DNA of 64,000 bases from Saprospiraceae bacterium. GTDB lineage: Bacteria > Bacteroidota > Bacteroidia > Chitinophagales > Saprospiraceae. Both the position numbers and the translations under genes were made by a program. A model generated the notes under the pieces. That model worked only from the letters and a program-made list of their open reading frames with translations, ran no database searches and had not been told where the DNA came from. The stretch covers positions 1,787,501 through 1,851,500 of the forward strand of contig JADJLG010000001.1 of the NCBI GenBank assembly GCA_016710235.1. The letters are read 5' to 3'. Each line of letters opens with the position of its first letter. Position 1 is the first letter of the stretch. Below are positions 1 to 9,166 of this stretch, in pieces.

Positions 1-111
1 TAAGTTTTAGGCAGAAAAAAAGCCAAAAGGATTATAGATTCTGGAGTAAAGGTTTTTTCTTTGTAGGTCAAACAAATTTGATTAAATTTTAAAATTACAA
101 ATCAATCACTC
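1..111. other. leader region before the OmpA/TSP3 gene
   Basis: AT-rich non-coding sequence. I see no complete gene and no clear TAnnTTTG box. It presumably holds the promoter of the following gene. Confidence 0.4.
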
Positions 112-1587
112 ATGAAAAGATTTTTAGCGAGCTTTCTATTTTGCGCTATGGTCATGCTAAACAGCGTTACCGCGCAAGATTTACCGGTGAACACGCTTAC
201 TGTGAAACCGGTGTGGATTAATTTCCACTCCCCAAATAACGACAACAAGGACTTATTCAATGACCTTGACAATGCTTTTGAACTAGGTTACAATCGCCAT
301 TTTGGCAAGTGGTTTTCATTGGGATTGCCATTGCGTATAGGTGCAGCTAGATTTCCAAAACTGGATTCTTCTGACAATGTAATTGGTTATGGTAAAGCAC
401 AATACTATACTGGCTTAGATGTATTAGGAAATTTGCACTTATTCAGAGGCAAAGCGGTTTCTCCATTCCTATATGCAGGTATCGGAGGAGCTATGCAGGA
501 CTTTGACGATTTCTATGCTCAAGTGCCTGTAGGACTTGGTGTTGACATTAGGTTGACTGACCTAGTGAGCGTGGTTGCTCAAACAGATTATAGATTGGCG
601 CTTAAAGAAGGCTACAACAACTGGCAGCATGCCATAGGAATTCGCGCTTGTTTATGCGGAAAACCTAAAGATATGGACAAAGACGGTGTTCCAGACAAAG
701 TAGATATGTGTCCTGATGTACCTGGTACAATAAATGGTTGCCCTGATACTGACGGTGACGGCATTGCAAATAAGGATGACAAATGTCCTGAAGAAGCCGG
801 AGTTCCTGAAAATATGGGATGTCCTGCTGACCGTGACAAAGATGGTGTTTATGACAGAGATGATATGTGTCCTGACGTAGCAGGTACTCTCAAAGGATGT
901 CCTGATAAAGACCGCGATGGTGTAGCTGACAAAGACGATAAATGTCCGGATGTAGCGGGAACTCTGATGGGATGTCCTGATACAGACCGTGACGGAATTG
1001 CAGACAAAGATGATAAGTGTCCAACAGTAGCAGGTCCTGCTTCTAACATGGGATGTCCAATCGACAAAGATGGAGATGGTGTTGAAGATTCTAAAGATGC
1101 ATGTCCTGACGTACCGGGAACATTGATGGGATGTCCTGACCGCGACAAAGACGGTGTAGCTGACAAAGACGACAAGTGTCCGGAAACTCCGGGAGTAAAA
1201 TCTAACAATGGCTGCCCTGAGATCAAGGTTGAAGACAAGAAAATACTAGATGTAGCCATGCGTTCTGTTCAGTTTGAAACAGGCACAGCTGTCATCACCA
1301 AAGCATCTTACAAAAACTTGAATGATGTCGTAAGTGTGATGAACAAGTATCCAGAAATGATGGTGAGCATCGAAGGTCACACAGATAACGTTGGTGATGC
1401 CAATTCTAATCAGAGATTGTCTGAGAAAAGAGCAAAAGCTTGTCTTGACTATTTGGTGAAGCAAGGAATTAATGCGACTCGACTAATTTCTGCCGGTTAT
1501 GGTGAAACAAGACCTATAGGAGACAATACCACAGCTGCAGGTAGACAAGAAAACAGAAGAACTGAATTCAATCCTATCTGGAGATAA
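112..1587 (+). CDS. OmpA-family outer-membrane protein with thrombospondin type 3 repeats
   Basis: An outer-membrane protein predicted to tie the outer membrane to peptidoglycan. Residues 1-21 are a Sec signal peptide ending in VTAQ. Residues about 25-180 are glycine- and aromatic-rich with alternating hydrophobics, as in a small beta-barrel. Residues about 187-375 contain tandem thrombospondin type 3 calcium-binding repeats of the form DxDxDGVxDxxDxCPDxxGT, each with a paired cysteine. Residues about 385-491 form the OmpA C-terminal peptidoglycan-binding domain, with the motif EGHTDNVGDANSNQRLSEKR and a conserved arginine pair near the end (ENRRTEF). The order barrel, TSP3, OmpA is common in Bacteroidota porins of the OprF/OmpA type. 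The gene stands alone and is followed by a strong terminator. The family is certain, but the exact physiological role is not. Confidence 0.93.
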   Translation: MKRFLASFLFCAMVMLNSVTAQDLPVNTLTVKPVWINFHSPNNDNKDLFNDLDNAFELGYNRHFGKWFSLGLPLRIGAARFPKLDSSDNVIGYGKAQYYTGLDVLGNLHLFRGKAVSPFLYAGIGGAMQDFDDFYAQVPVGLGVDIRLTDLVSVVAQTDYRLALKEGYNNWQHAIGIRACLCGKPKDMDKDGVPDKVDMCPDVPGTINGCPDTDGDGIANKDDKCPEEAGVPENMGCPADRDKDGVYDRDDMCPDVAGTLKGCPDKDRDGVADKDDKCPDVAGTLMGCPDTDRDGIADKDDKCPTVAGPASNMGCPIDKDGDGVEDSKDACPDVPGTLMGCPDRDKDGVADKDDKCPETPGVKSNNGCPEIKVEDKKILDVAMRSVQFETGTAVITKASYKNLNDVVSVMNKYPEMMVSIEGHTDNVGDANSNQRLSEKRAKACLDYLVKQGINATRLISAGYGETRPIGDNTTAAGRQENRRTEFNPIWR

Positions 1588-1609
1588 AATTTTAGTGATT
1601 TAGGTAGTA

Positions 1610-1663
1610 GAAGCTGCCAATAGTTGATACGATGTATTGACTATCGGGCAGCTTCTTTTTTTT
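1610..1663 (+). terminator. Rho-independent terminator of the OmpA/TSP3 gene
   Basis: A perfect 9-bp stem, GAAGCTGCC at 1610-1618 with GGCAGCTTC at 1647-1655, is extended inward by further pairing with one mismatch. It is followed directly by eight T residues (1656-1663). It starts 22 nt after the stop codon. Confidence 0.85.
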
Positions 1664-1756
1664 GTATCAATACAAATAGCACAAGAGAATCAAGCTCTTT
1701 AGTTAGTATCAGCGGCCATGCTGATCCTGCAACTACAAACAAGATGAAATTGTTAG

Positions 1757-1764
1757 TATTTTTG
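1757..1764 (+). promoter_or_regulatory. putative -7 box for upp
   Basis: TATTTTTG matches the Bacteroidota -7 consensus TAnnTTTG and lies 16 nt before the upp start codon. I find no TTTG at the -33 distance, so this is a suggestion only. Confidence 0.35.
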
Positions 1765-1780
1765 TTCAGCAAAAAACTAT

Positions 1781-2431
1781 ATGGTTCATTTACTCACCTC
1801 AAAAAGATCAGTAGCAGACGAGTTGTTATATGAATTGAGGGACCGCAGCCACAATCGCAATCGCCAATTATTTCGCGATCGGATGAAAAAATTGGGTTGG
1901 ATTATGGCTTATGAAATCAGCCAAAATTTAGAATACAAATCCTGTACTGCAGACACAGGCCTGGGAGAGGCGCAATCATTTATAATAAATGATGAGCTGG
2001 TACTTTGCCCTGTACTGCGCGCGGGTCTTGCAATGTATGAGGGGATGCATGCGGTTTTTTCCGGAGCAGAAACTGCATTTGTATCTGCTTACCGCAAGCA
2101 TAAACCGGATGGTAGTTTTGATATTCAAATGAATTATGTGACCTGTCCTGATCTCACCGATAAGACTGTGATTCTAATTGATCCCATGCTAGCTACAGGG
2201 ATGTCGATTTGCCAATCCATTGAAGCGTTGGAACAATTTGGTATTCCGAAATCTTGGTATGTTGTCTGTGCCATAGCAAGTCAGCTGGGAATTCAAACTC
2301 TTGAGCAGAAATTTCCATTAGTTCATATTTTTGCTGCGGCAATTGACGAAGAATTGACTGCCAAATCCTATATCGTTCCCGGTTTGGGTGATGCAGGAGA
2401 TTTGGCCTATGGTCAAAAACTTCAGGAATGA
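1781..2431 (+). CDS. upp: uracil phosphoribosyltransferase
   Basis: Predicted cytoplasmic pyrimidine-salvage enzyme that converts uracil and PRPP to UMP and pyrophosphate. The 216-residue length fits the family (about 208-215). The PRPP-binding loop is at residues 131-142 (ILIDPMLATGMS). The uracil-binding C-terminal segment YIVPGLGDAGDLAYG is intact, and the VLRAGL segment sits at about 78-83. The ATG at 1781 lies 117 nt after the upstream terminator and gives the expected N-terminus. It is followed after 26 nt by a small membrane-protein gene that may be co-transcribed. Nothing is unusual. Confidence 0.95.
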   Translation: MVHLLTSKRSVADELLYELRDRSHNRNRQLFRDRMKKLGWIMAYEISQNLEYKSCTADTGLGEAQSFIINDELVLCPVLRAGLAMYEGMHAVFSGAETAFVSAYRKHKPDGSFDIQMNYVTCPDLTDKTVILIDPMLATGMSICQSIEALEQFGIPKSWYVVCAIASQLGIQTLEQKFPLVHIFAAAIDEELTAKSYIVPGLGDAGDLAYGQKLQE

Positions 2432-2457
2432 AATTTTAATTTAGAAAAAGCGAAGCT

Positions 2458-2865
2458 ATGTTTTATATCAATTGGATTGCAGTGATTATTTCAGCCGTGG
2501 TTTCTTATGGCATTGGCGCAATTTGGTATCATGATAAAGTATTTGGAAAAAGCTGGAAAGACGAAATGCTTATACAGGGACTAAAAAAGAAGGATGGTCA
2601 TAGTGTTCAGGATAAGGTAAAGGCCTTCGTGATGACTTTGATCTATGTTTTTTTTCTGGCGATTATTACGACAAAAATGGAATACAGTTCTTGCTTGGCG
2701 GATGGTGTGAAAAGTGGTTTGATGTTGGGAGCTGGGATAGTAGCTATGGCGCTGGGAATCCATTATACTTTTGGTGGAAAGAGCAATAAAATTTGGATGA
2801 TTGATGCTGGCTATATTGTCGTCATATCCGTGGTCAGTGGAGGGATAATTGGTGTCTTCGCTTGA
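2458..2865 (+). CDS. DUF1761 family membrane protein
   Basis: A 135-residue integral membrane protein with about four hydrophobic segments (near residues 5-25, 55-75, 85-105 and 112-132). The N-terminal pattern NWIAVIISAVVSYGIGAIWY followed by FGKSWKDE is characteristic of DUF1761, a family with no established function. It lies 26 nt after upp on the same strand and is convergent with nhaA. I infer an inner-membrane location. No substrate can be assigned. Confidence 0.8.
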   Translation: MFYINWIAVIISAVVSYGIGAIWYHDKVFGKSWKDEMLIQGLKKKDGHSVQDKVKAFVMTLIYVFFLAIITTKMEYSSCLADGVKSGLMLGAGIVAMALGIHYTFGGKSNKIWMIDAGYIVVISVVSGGIIGVFA

Positions 2866-2925
2866 TTCAAACGGAAGATGATGGGACCTCATCTCAAAAA
2901 CCCCATCTATGAAACATCAAGCATT

Positions 2926-4065
2926 CTATCTTTTGTGAACCAAATCGTATTGGATAGTGATATAAGCTAGAGTACCTGATATAGCAGATCCGATGAGGAT
3001 AGCCAATTTGCTATGATTGATCATCGATTCCTGATCAAATGCTAGGAGAGCGATAAAAATAGACATGGTGAAACCTATGCCTCCCAGCATCCCTGCCCCT
3101 AAAATGGATTTGTACCTCATGTCATACGGCATCTTACAGATTCCAAGTGAGATTGCGGCAAAGCTAAACAGAAAGATCCCCAAGGGTTTGCCAACGATCA
3201 AACCAAGGATGATTCCAAGACTATAGTTTTGAGCTAAGGCATCATGAATATTCCCACTCAGAGGGATTGCCGTATTCGCCAAAGCAAAAATAGGTAAAAT
3301 GAAAAATGCTACCGGTACATGCAACTGATGTTGTAAAATGTATGATGGAGATTTTTCATCACCTGATCCAAAGGGTATGGCAAAAGCCAATAGTATGCCT
3401 GTGATTGTTGCATGAATTCCTGAATGAAGCATATAGTACCACATGACAACTCCACCAATCAAATACGGTATGAGATTTACAACTTTGAGTCGGTTGAGAA
3501 TCAAGAGTAGCCCAAAAATGCCCAAAGAAATAATCAGCCCGGCGGAATCAATTTCTTTTGAGTAAAAAAAAGCGATGATGAGTATAGCACCAAGATCATC
3601 CATGACAGCCAAGGCAGTGAGAAAAACCTTGAGCGAGGTCGGTACTTTGTTGCCAAGTAAAGATAAAATACCCAATGCAAAAGCGATGTCTGTCGCCATA
3701 GGAATACCTGCACCTGACTGACTTTCGCTGCCAAAATTCATGCTTAGATACACCAAAGCCGGAGCCAGCATACCACCGATTGCTGCAAACAATGGAAGCA
3801 AAGCGTCTTTAATGTTGGACAATTCACCAATATAAATTTCGCGTTCCAACTCGAGCCCGATGAGAAGAAAAAATATAGTCATCAATCCATCATTGATCCA
3901 ATGCCTGATGTCATGATTTCCCAATTTAGTCGTAAAAAAACTTTGGTATGATTCCTGCAAAATAGAATTCGCCAAAATGATGGATAGGATAGTGCAAAAA
4001 ATCAAAATCAATCCTCCGGCCCTTTCGCTTTGGAAAAACTCATTGAATAATTTTGTTGTCCGCAT
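2926..4065 (-). CDS. nhaA: Na+/H+ antiporter NhaA
   Basis: Inner-membrane antiporter that expels Na+ in exchange for protons, important for sodium and alkali tolerance. The 379-residue length and about 11-12 hydrophobic segments fit NhaA. The paired ion-binding aspartates are at 156-157 in LTALAVMDDLGA, and the conserved MATDIAFALGI segment (Asp126) and GLELEREIYIGEL are present. The glycine-rich GIGFTMSIFIALLAF lies near the C-terminus. Its start codon overlaps the end of the upstream antiporter gene by 26 nt, so the two are probably translationally coupled and belong to one transcript starting with the glycosyltransferase-HAD gene. Confidence 0.95.
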   Translation of the reverse strand: MRTTKLFNEFFQSERAGGLILIFCTILSIILANSILQESYQSFFTTKLGNHDIRHWINDGLMTIFFLLIGLELEREIYIGELSNIKDALLPLFAAIGGMLAPALVYLSMNFGSESQSGAGIPMATDIAFALGILSLLGNKVPTSLKVFLTALAVMDDLGAILIIAFFYSKEIDSAGLIISLGIFGLLLILNRLKVVNLIPYLIGGVVMWYYMLHSGIHATITGILLAFAIPFGSGDEKSPSYILQHQLHVPVAFFILPIFALANTAIPLSGNIHDALAQNYSLGIILGLIVGKPLGIFLFSFAAISLGICKMPYDMRYKSILGAGMLGGIGFTMSIFIALLAFDQESMINHSKLAILIGSAISGTLAYITIQYDLVHKR

Positions 4066-5239
4066 CTTCTTGAATTTTTGGTTTATTATAAAACATCAAT
4101 CCGATCATCATGATTGACGCAGTGAGTACTATGACTTGTATGATCAGTGATTTGTTGATGAAGGGTAACCGAGTGTTTTCAGGTAAGGAAAGAAAAAGTA
4201 GAATCGTGATCAATCCCCTTGGAGCAATATAAACCAAGGCCTTTGTGGATATATTGAATACTTTCAAAATAAAGTACCTCAATATGAAAATTGCTGCAGT
4301 AATGAGAATCGCCATTGCTATAGTTTCAATATTCATGATCTCACCAGGATCTAGTAAGAAACCAAAAAGTATAAAAAACAAAGCACGTATCAAAAAAGCA
4401 ATTTCAGTAGTAAGTTCTTTAAACTTATGTACATCCTGAGTAAAGTCCTTAGTATTCAAACTTTTGATAAAACGGATAAAATTAAATTCATCCATGTTGC
4501 CCAATAAAAGACCAAAAAGCATAATAAACAGTAGAGCAGGTAAATGATACACTTTGGCGATAGCATAAATGAGAATCACCATGATGATAATGGGTATGAA
4601 TTTTATATGGTGATTGATTTTATTTAAAAATACAATGAGCAAGAGAGTAGCAATGAAAGATACAAACAACATCACCAAAAATTCGAATGTAAAATTGAGG
4701 AAAACGTCTGTATTGTAGCTATCATTTAAACTGATAAAATTAAATAATATCACACCAATAATATCTGATAAACTACTTTCATACGTAACAAATTCACGAT
4801 CCTGAGCCAACAAATTTTTTGCACTGGGTATAGCTATGGCGCTGCTGACAATGGATAGTGGAATCGCATTGGAAAGAGCTATGCGAAAAGGGATGCCGTG
4901 GATGTAATGGAGGAAATAAGCAATACCAAAACTCATGGCAAACAGCGGTATCAAAGCGACCGCAAATGCCTTCATAACAAAATGCAGTTTTCCTGGACTG
5001 ATTTCGAGTTCCAGCGCCCCTTCAAGAACGATGAGTATTAAACCAACAGTACCTATTACAGGGAGCAAGGGATTTAGATTTGGTGGTATAATATTCGTCA
5101 AGCTACTCAAGTATTGGACGGCCACTCCCAAAGCCAGCAATAGGATCACTGATGGAATTCTTGTTCTTGATGACGATATGTCAAAAACGTATGCCATCAA
5201 AAACAAGATACAAATTGTAATGATAGAGAAACTTGCCAT
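4040..5239 (-). CDS. CPA-family Na+(cation)/H+ antiporter
   Basis: A 399-residue membrane transporter of the monovalent cation:proton antiporter superfamily, with about 12 hydrophobic segments and no cytoplasmic C-terminal domain. The N-terminal half has the family pattern RIPSVILLLALGV and LILIVLEGALEL. The likely ion-site segment is ESSLSDIIGVILFNF, where an S-D pair takes the place of the usual N-D or D-D motif. It starts only 4 nt after the stop of the glycosyltransferase-HAD gene and overlaps nhaA by 26 nt, so all three are in one operon. Ion selectivity (Na+ or K+) cannot be read from the sequence. Confidence 0.85.
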   Translation of the reverse strand: MASFSIITICILFLMAYVFDISSSRTRIPSVILLLALGVAVQYLSSLTNIIPPNLNPLLPVIGTVGLILIVLEGALELEISPGKLHFVMKAFAVALIPLFAMSFGIAYFLHYIHGIPFRIALSNAIPLSIVSSAIAIPSAKNLLAQDREFVTYESSLSDIIGVILFNFISLNDSYNTDVFLNFTFEFLVMLFVSFIATLLLIVFLNKINHHIKFIPIIIMVILIYAIAKVYHLPALLFIMLFGLLLGNMDEFNFIRFIKSLNTKDFTQDVHKFKELTTEIAFLIRALFFILFGFLLDPGEIMNIETIAMAILITAAIFILRYFILKVFNISTKALVYIAPRGLITILLFLSLPENTRLPFINKSLIIQVIVLTASIMMIGLMFYNKPKIQEDADNKIIQ

Positions 5240-5243
5240 TCAA

Positions 5244-6623
5244 TTAAAGAGTAAATTTTAGTAATCCCGTAAAATCAATAGTATTATATTCGATGTCAGC
5301 ATGGTGCTTAAGAATTTCTTCTTTTGTGCAGTAAGCAATACCCAATCCAGAATTTTTTATCATACAGAGATCATTCCAACTGTCACCTATCGCGATACAG
5401 TTTTCGATCTGGATATTGTATTTGGAAATGATATTTTGCAATGCATTGGTTTTGCAAACTGTGTGCTTACATAGACTGGAAGAATTGTTAAAAAAAAAGG
5501 ATGGAATTTTGACTTCCCCTGTACAAACGCTTTTTGAAAATTCCAGTTCGTTGGACAATGCAAAGTCCATAGATAATTTGTTTTTAATGTGGTTGGATAT
5601 GCAGTCGTAACTGTCGGAAATGATTCCCACAATATATCCCTTTTTCTTTTGTTGCTCAATCGTTTTTTTTGCTCCGGGAGCGATTTCTATCGAATCAGCA
5701 ATTTCCAACAATGTGTTGATCTGGATCCCTTTCAGTAAGGTAGCAATTTGTTTCGTTCTCAGGATTTCCTCGTTTTCTGACAGCCGTATATTCATCAGTT
5801 TTTCTTTAAAGTTGAATTTTTCTGCACAAGTATCTATAAATCTTTTAGTGAGTAAAGTATTGTCCATGTCATAAGCGATCAGTTTGTTCAAATGGCTGTA
5901 ATGATGGTTCAATGCAAAGTCCATCTGTGATCGGATCTCGTGTAAAATACCAAGCTCTTCGAAATTGAGGTTGGGCTTTTTGAGGGAAGATGCTTTAATG
6001 ATAATGGTTTGTGCCACTTCTCTACCCATTTTTCCAAGGGCATGCAGTGGTTTACTTTTGTTTTCAATATATCCGATTTCGACTTCCTCAATAGGAACGT
6101 TTAATATGTGCATGTCTATCAAAATTCCTATATCTACGCCGTAATCTTCCCTGAAATCCAATTGACTGAGCAATGATTTTTTGCCTGCTATCATGCCACT
6201 GAGAGGTTGGGCAAATCTGTGGAGTTCAGGAAAAAAAATACTCAACAGAGGCTTGGCAGTGAGTTCGGTCACTCTTCCTGCATTTCTGTTAAATTTTGAT
6301 TTTACAAAATCCGCTCGTTTAGTGAGAATGGGCTCAGTGAGTAAATTGATTGTGTCTTCCGGATATGGATCAATATCACCATCTAAGAAAACAAGAATCT
6401 CGTTGGAGGCATACAGGATTCCATCTTTCATAGAAGCTCCTTTTCCGAGTTTGGTGCTGGTAATCACTTTTGCTCCACCGTTGAGAGCAATTGGTACTGT
6501 GTTGTCGATAGATTTGTCATCTACTACTAAAACTTCCGAAACGTTTTTAAAACTTTTTGCAAAGCTTACAACGCTTCCAATGTTTTCTTCTTCATTGAGG
6601 GTAGGGATAATAACTGTGATCAT
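5244..6623 (-). CDS. glycosyltransferase family 2 - HAD phosphatase fusion
   Basis: A 459-residue two-domain enzyme. Residues 1-about 215 are a GT-A glycosyltransferase with IIPTLNEEENI (5-15), VVDDKSIDNT (33-42) and a DGD metal-binding motif at 81-83. The layout recalls sugar-3-phosphoglycerate synthases such as GpgS. Residues about 248-459 are a HAD-superfamily phosphatase of the SerB type, with DMDNT at 252-256, GIISDS as motif II and GDSWND at 413-418. A synthase joined to a phosphatase would make a glycosyl-phosphate intermediate and dephosphorylate it in one polypeptide, as in bifunctional mannosylglycerate enzymes. It is the first gene of an operon with two Na+/H+ antiporters. I infer compatible-solute synthesis. 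The acceptor is not proven. Confidence 0.75.
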   Translation of the reverse strand: MITVIIPTLNEEENIGSVVSFAKSFKNVSEVLVVDDKSIDNTVPIALNGGAKVITSTKLGKGASMKDGILYASNEILVFLDGDIDPYPEDTINLLTEPILTKRADFVKSKFNRNAGRVTELTAKPLLSIFFPELHRFAQPLSGMIAGKKSLLSQLDFREDYGVDIGILIDMHILNVPIEEVEIGYIENKSKPLHALGKMGREVAQTIIIKASSLKKPNLNFEELGILHEIRSQMDFALNHHYSHLNKLIAYDMDNTLLTKRFIDTCAEKFNFKEKLMNIRLSENEEILRTKQIATLLKGIQINTLLEIADSIEIAPGAKKTIEQQKKKGYIVGIISDSYDCISNHIKNKLSMDFALSNELEFSKSVCTGEVKIPSFFFNNSSSLCKHTVCKTNALQNIISKYNIQIENCIAIGDSWNDLCMIKNSGLGIAYCTKEEILKHHADIEYNTIDFTGLLKFTL

Positions 6624-7041
6624 AAATATGAATTTAATGTTGAAAAAAATATTGTAGTCCCAATGGTATTCAAGAGACTTGTCATTTTAAATCATAACCT
6701 CCAACTGTAATCTATGAAATATTACAGCAGTAATAATGTGAGTGTAATGATATTATAGATATTGATATCAGTCTTGATAATTCAATATCTTTATAAATTG
6801 AGTGAAAACCCAAGTAAGTTTACAAAGCTAATTAATTTTTTTGGCTAATCAAAATTCTGTATGCACAAACTGTGATCAGGAGCTCGGTCAGTCATAACTC
6901 TGTATAACTTTCTTCGTCAGGCCCCATTCCGTATTGTATAATAAGTTGTTGCATCGAAGAAAGGTGTTATTTCAAGCCCTTCATTGAATACCAAGTTGAT
7001 CTTAAGAACGATTCCCAATGCAAAATCTGGCTTAAAACAAT
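6624..7041. other. intergenic region upstream of the antiporter operon
   Basis: AT-rich, with no gene that I can support. It must hold the promoter for the minus-strand operon starting at 6623, but I see no convincing TAnnTTTG box. Confidence 0.4.
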
Positions 7042-7068
7042 GAAAAATCCAGGATACTATGATCCTGG
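7042..7068 (-). terminator. terminator of the PorP-PorE operon
   Basis: On the minus strand, a perfect 7-bp stem CCAGGAT/ATCCTGG with a 6-nt loop (7049-7068) is followed by ATTTTTC. It lies 28 nt after the stop codon of the PorE-like gene. Confidence 0.7.
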
Positions 7069-7095
7069 TGGAAACTGTACAATAAAAAGGAATGC

Positions 7096-9135
7096 TTAAC
7101 CTTTTTTGGAAGGTTTTGCTTTTTTGTCGATGACCTGTTTTTTAACTTCAATGGTTGTAGGTCCTGCGATGATTTTAAATTCAGTACGTCGATTCAATCT
7201 GTGTTCATCGTCGTTGCAATCAACACCATTTGCACAGTCATTGAGGATTTCCGATTCTCCATAACCTTTGGTCACGATGCGATCTGAAGCGATTCCTCCG
7301 GTATTTACCAACCATCTTTTTGCAGAATTTGCTCTGCGCAAAGATAATTTTTGATTGTAGTTATCGTCACCTCTTGAGTCCGTGTGCGATCCCAACTCGA
7401 TGACCATGTCAGGATATTGCTTCATAATATCTCTCAATGCAGATAAGTCCTTGATGGCATCCGGCAGAATCTTGTCATCGTCAAAATTATAGTAGATGTT
7501 GTTGAGACGGATAGCCTCATTGATGGATATAATGTCAACGTCGGATTCAGGTGGCATTGATTTCAATACAAAATCTCTGTTGATGGTTTGATCTTCTACG
7601 ACACCGACAGTATTAAGAGATATTTCTTGAGGGAAGTAACCATCTTTTGTGGCAATAGCTTTGTATGCCTTGTCTTTGTCCAGCAGGAAGCTCAGTGGCT
7701 TCACGTCAAGGTTGGTTTTTGATTCAATCTGGCCGTCCTTTCCGGAAGCCATTTCTATCAGTTGCACTGTAGCACCTTTGATCGGCTTGCCTGCCTCGTC
7801 TTTGATCGTCGAGAGCAATTCAATGATTAGTTTTCGCTTTTCGATCGTGTATATATCGTCACAGCATGTTTTCGATTTGAGAGATTTTGATTCAGGATCA
7901 GGGCGATTGGAAACCAAAAATCCTTTATTACCGAATTCATCAATTTTAAAATAAAGATCGTCGGCAGTCGTATTTACAGGTGCTCCCAGATTCATCGGCA
8001 ATTCCCAGCTTGAGCCGTTCCATTTGCTTGAAAATACGTCATAACCACCAAAGCCCGGCCATCCGTCAGAGCTGAAATATAACTTCCCGTCTACATAATA
8101 AGGGGTCTCTTCATTGCCCGCAGAATTGATGTCGGACAGAGGAAGGGGCGTAGCGAATTCGCCTTCACCTGTTTTGTTGGCATAATAAATGTCAAATCCA
8201 CCTTTTCCACCTTCGATATTTGCTGAGAAAAAGAGTACTTTATTTCCAAAAAGCTCTCCTTCAACAGGGTGCTTTGCTAGATAGTTTCCATTGACTCCAG
8301 TCACTTCCAAAGCGGGACTCCAACCACTACCCGTTTGAGTAGAAGCATAAATTTTGCTTTCTTCTGCCATGCCTCCATCAGAAACAGTACGTGTGTAATA
8401 CATTGTATTGCCATCCTTTGAAAAGGAGACATTTGAAGTGTGGTATCCAGGTCGATTTATCGTTTCCGGTAACTCGGTTGGCTTGGACCATCCTTTGCCT
8501 TCAGTGAAATTTGATGTGACTAGTTTGCTAAAAATGCGATCTGCTTTTTCTTCTTTTCCTTCGGCCGTTTTGTAGTCTATAGTACCGTAATATAATGCTC
8601 CTTCTGTGTTCAACGCCGGACTCGCCTGGGACTCAGGTGTATTGATTTGCTTACCTGCATTTTTAATTTTTAGCACCAGATTTTCTTTCATACTGCCCAT
8701 CAGCTCGATCCCTGCAAGCTCTTTTTTAGCCATTTCTTTCAAATTTGGGTCGGCTCCACTTTCGATATATTTGTTGAATTCAGCGGCTGCTTCTGTCGTA
8801 TTGCCGTTCATCTTCAGGGCTTTAGCAAAATTGAAACGCTCTTCAAAATAGGTGTTGTTCTTATCTCTGGCCAGAACGCGATTGTAAAAATTGGAGGCAC
8901 GGGCATAATCTCTCAACAAAAAGTGAGTCCGCGCTATTTTGATGGCAATATCTTTTTCTTTCAGTGCTTTATATGCTTTTTCATATTGGTCCAAAGCATT
9001 GTAATACTGACCTTTTTCAATTTGTTCGTCCCCTGACTTCAATAGTGCTGCCGGAGTATTGCCGTCAGCAGGTTGGGCGAAAGCGGAAATCTGAATAAAA
9101 AGGGAGAAGGCGAGCAGATGATATATTTTTTTCAT
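7096..9135 (-). CDS. PorE-like OmpA-family protein (TPR, beta-propeller, CRD, OmpA)
   Basis: A 679-residue envelope protein. Residues 1-20 are a signal peptide ending in SAFAQ. Residues about 30-150 contain TPR-like helices. Residues about 160-415 form a WD40-like (PD40) beta-propeller with repeats such as FSKDGNTMYYTR and LYFSSDGWPGFGGYDVF. Residues about 435-525 are a carboxypeptidase-regulatory-like domain, and residues about 545-660 an OmpA peptidoglycan-binding domain with ELGSHTDSRGDDNYNQKLS. This order is the one known for PorE of Porphyromonas, which anchors the T9SS to peptidoglycan. It follows a PorP/SprF gene by 31 nt in the same operon, which supports the call. No lipobox is evident, unlike some PorE proteins. 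Bacteroidota carry many paralogues, so this may be a paralogue rather than the core T9SS subunit. Confidence 0.85.
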   Translation of the reverse strand: MKKIYHLLAFSLFIQISAFAQPADGNTPAALLKSGDEQIEKGQYYNALDQYEKAYKALKEKDIAIKIARTHFLLRDYARASNFYNRVLARDKNNTYFEERFNFAKALKMNGNTTEAAAEFNKYIESGADPNLKEMAKKELAGIELMGSMKENLVLKIKNAGKQINTPESQASPALNTEGALYYGTIDYKTAEGKEEKADRIFSKLVTSNFTEGKGWSKPTELPETINRPGYHTSNVSFSKDGNTMYYTRTVSDGGMAEESKIYASTQTGSGWSPALEVTGVNGNYLAKHPVEGELFGNKVLFFSANIEGGKGGFDIYYANKTGEGEFATPLPLSDINSAGNEETPYYVDGKLYFSSDGWPGFGGYDVFSSKWNGSSWELPMNLGAPVNTTADDLYFKIDEFGNKGFLVSNRPDPESKSLKSKTCCDDIYTIEKRKLIIELLSTIKDEAGKPIKGATVQLIEMASGKDGQIESKTNLDVKPLSFLLDKDKAYKAIATKDGYFPQEISLNTVGVVEDQTINRDFVLKSMPPESDVDIISINEAIRLNNIYYNFDDDKILPDAIKDLSALRDIMKQYPDMVIELGSHTDSRGDDNYNQKLSLRRANSAKRWLVNTGGIASDRIVTKGYGESEILNDCANGVDCNDDEHRLNRRTEFKIIAGPTTIEVKKQVIDKKAKPSKKG

Positions 9136-9166
9136 GTCTTGCGTTGAATTTGAGAAAGAAAGAAAA

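Noticed and set aside
612..1259. Long minus-strand open frames across the TSP3 repeats
   Set aside because: They are antisense shadows of the regular DxDxDG repeats, rich in Ser/Pro/Gly/His, with no independent support.
1624..1833. Small plus-strand frame between the OmpA gene and upp
   Set aside because: It begins in the terminator hairpin and overlaps the upp start in another frame. It has no recognisable domain.
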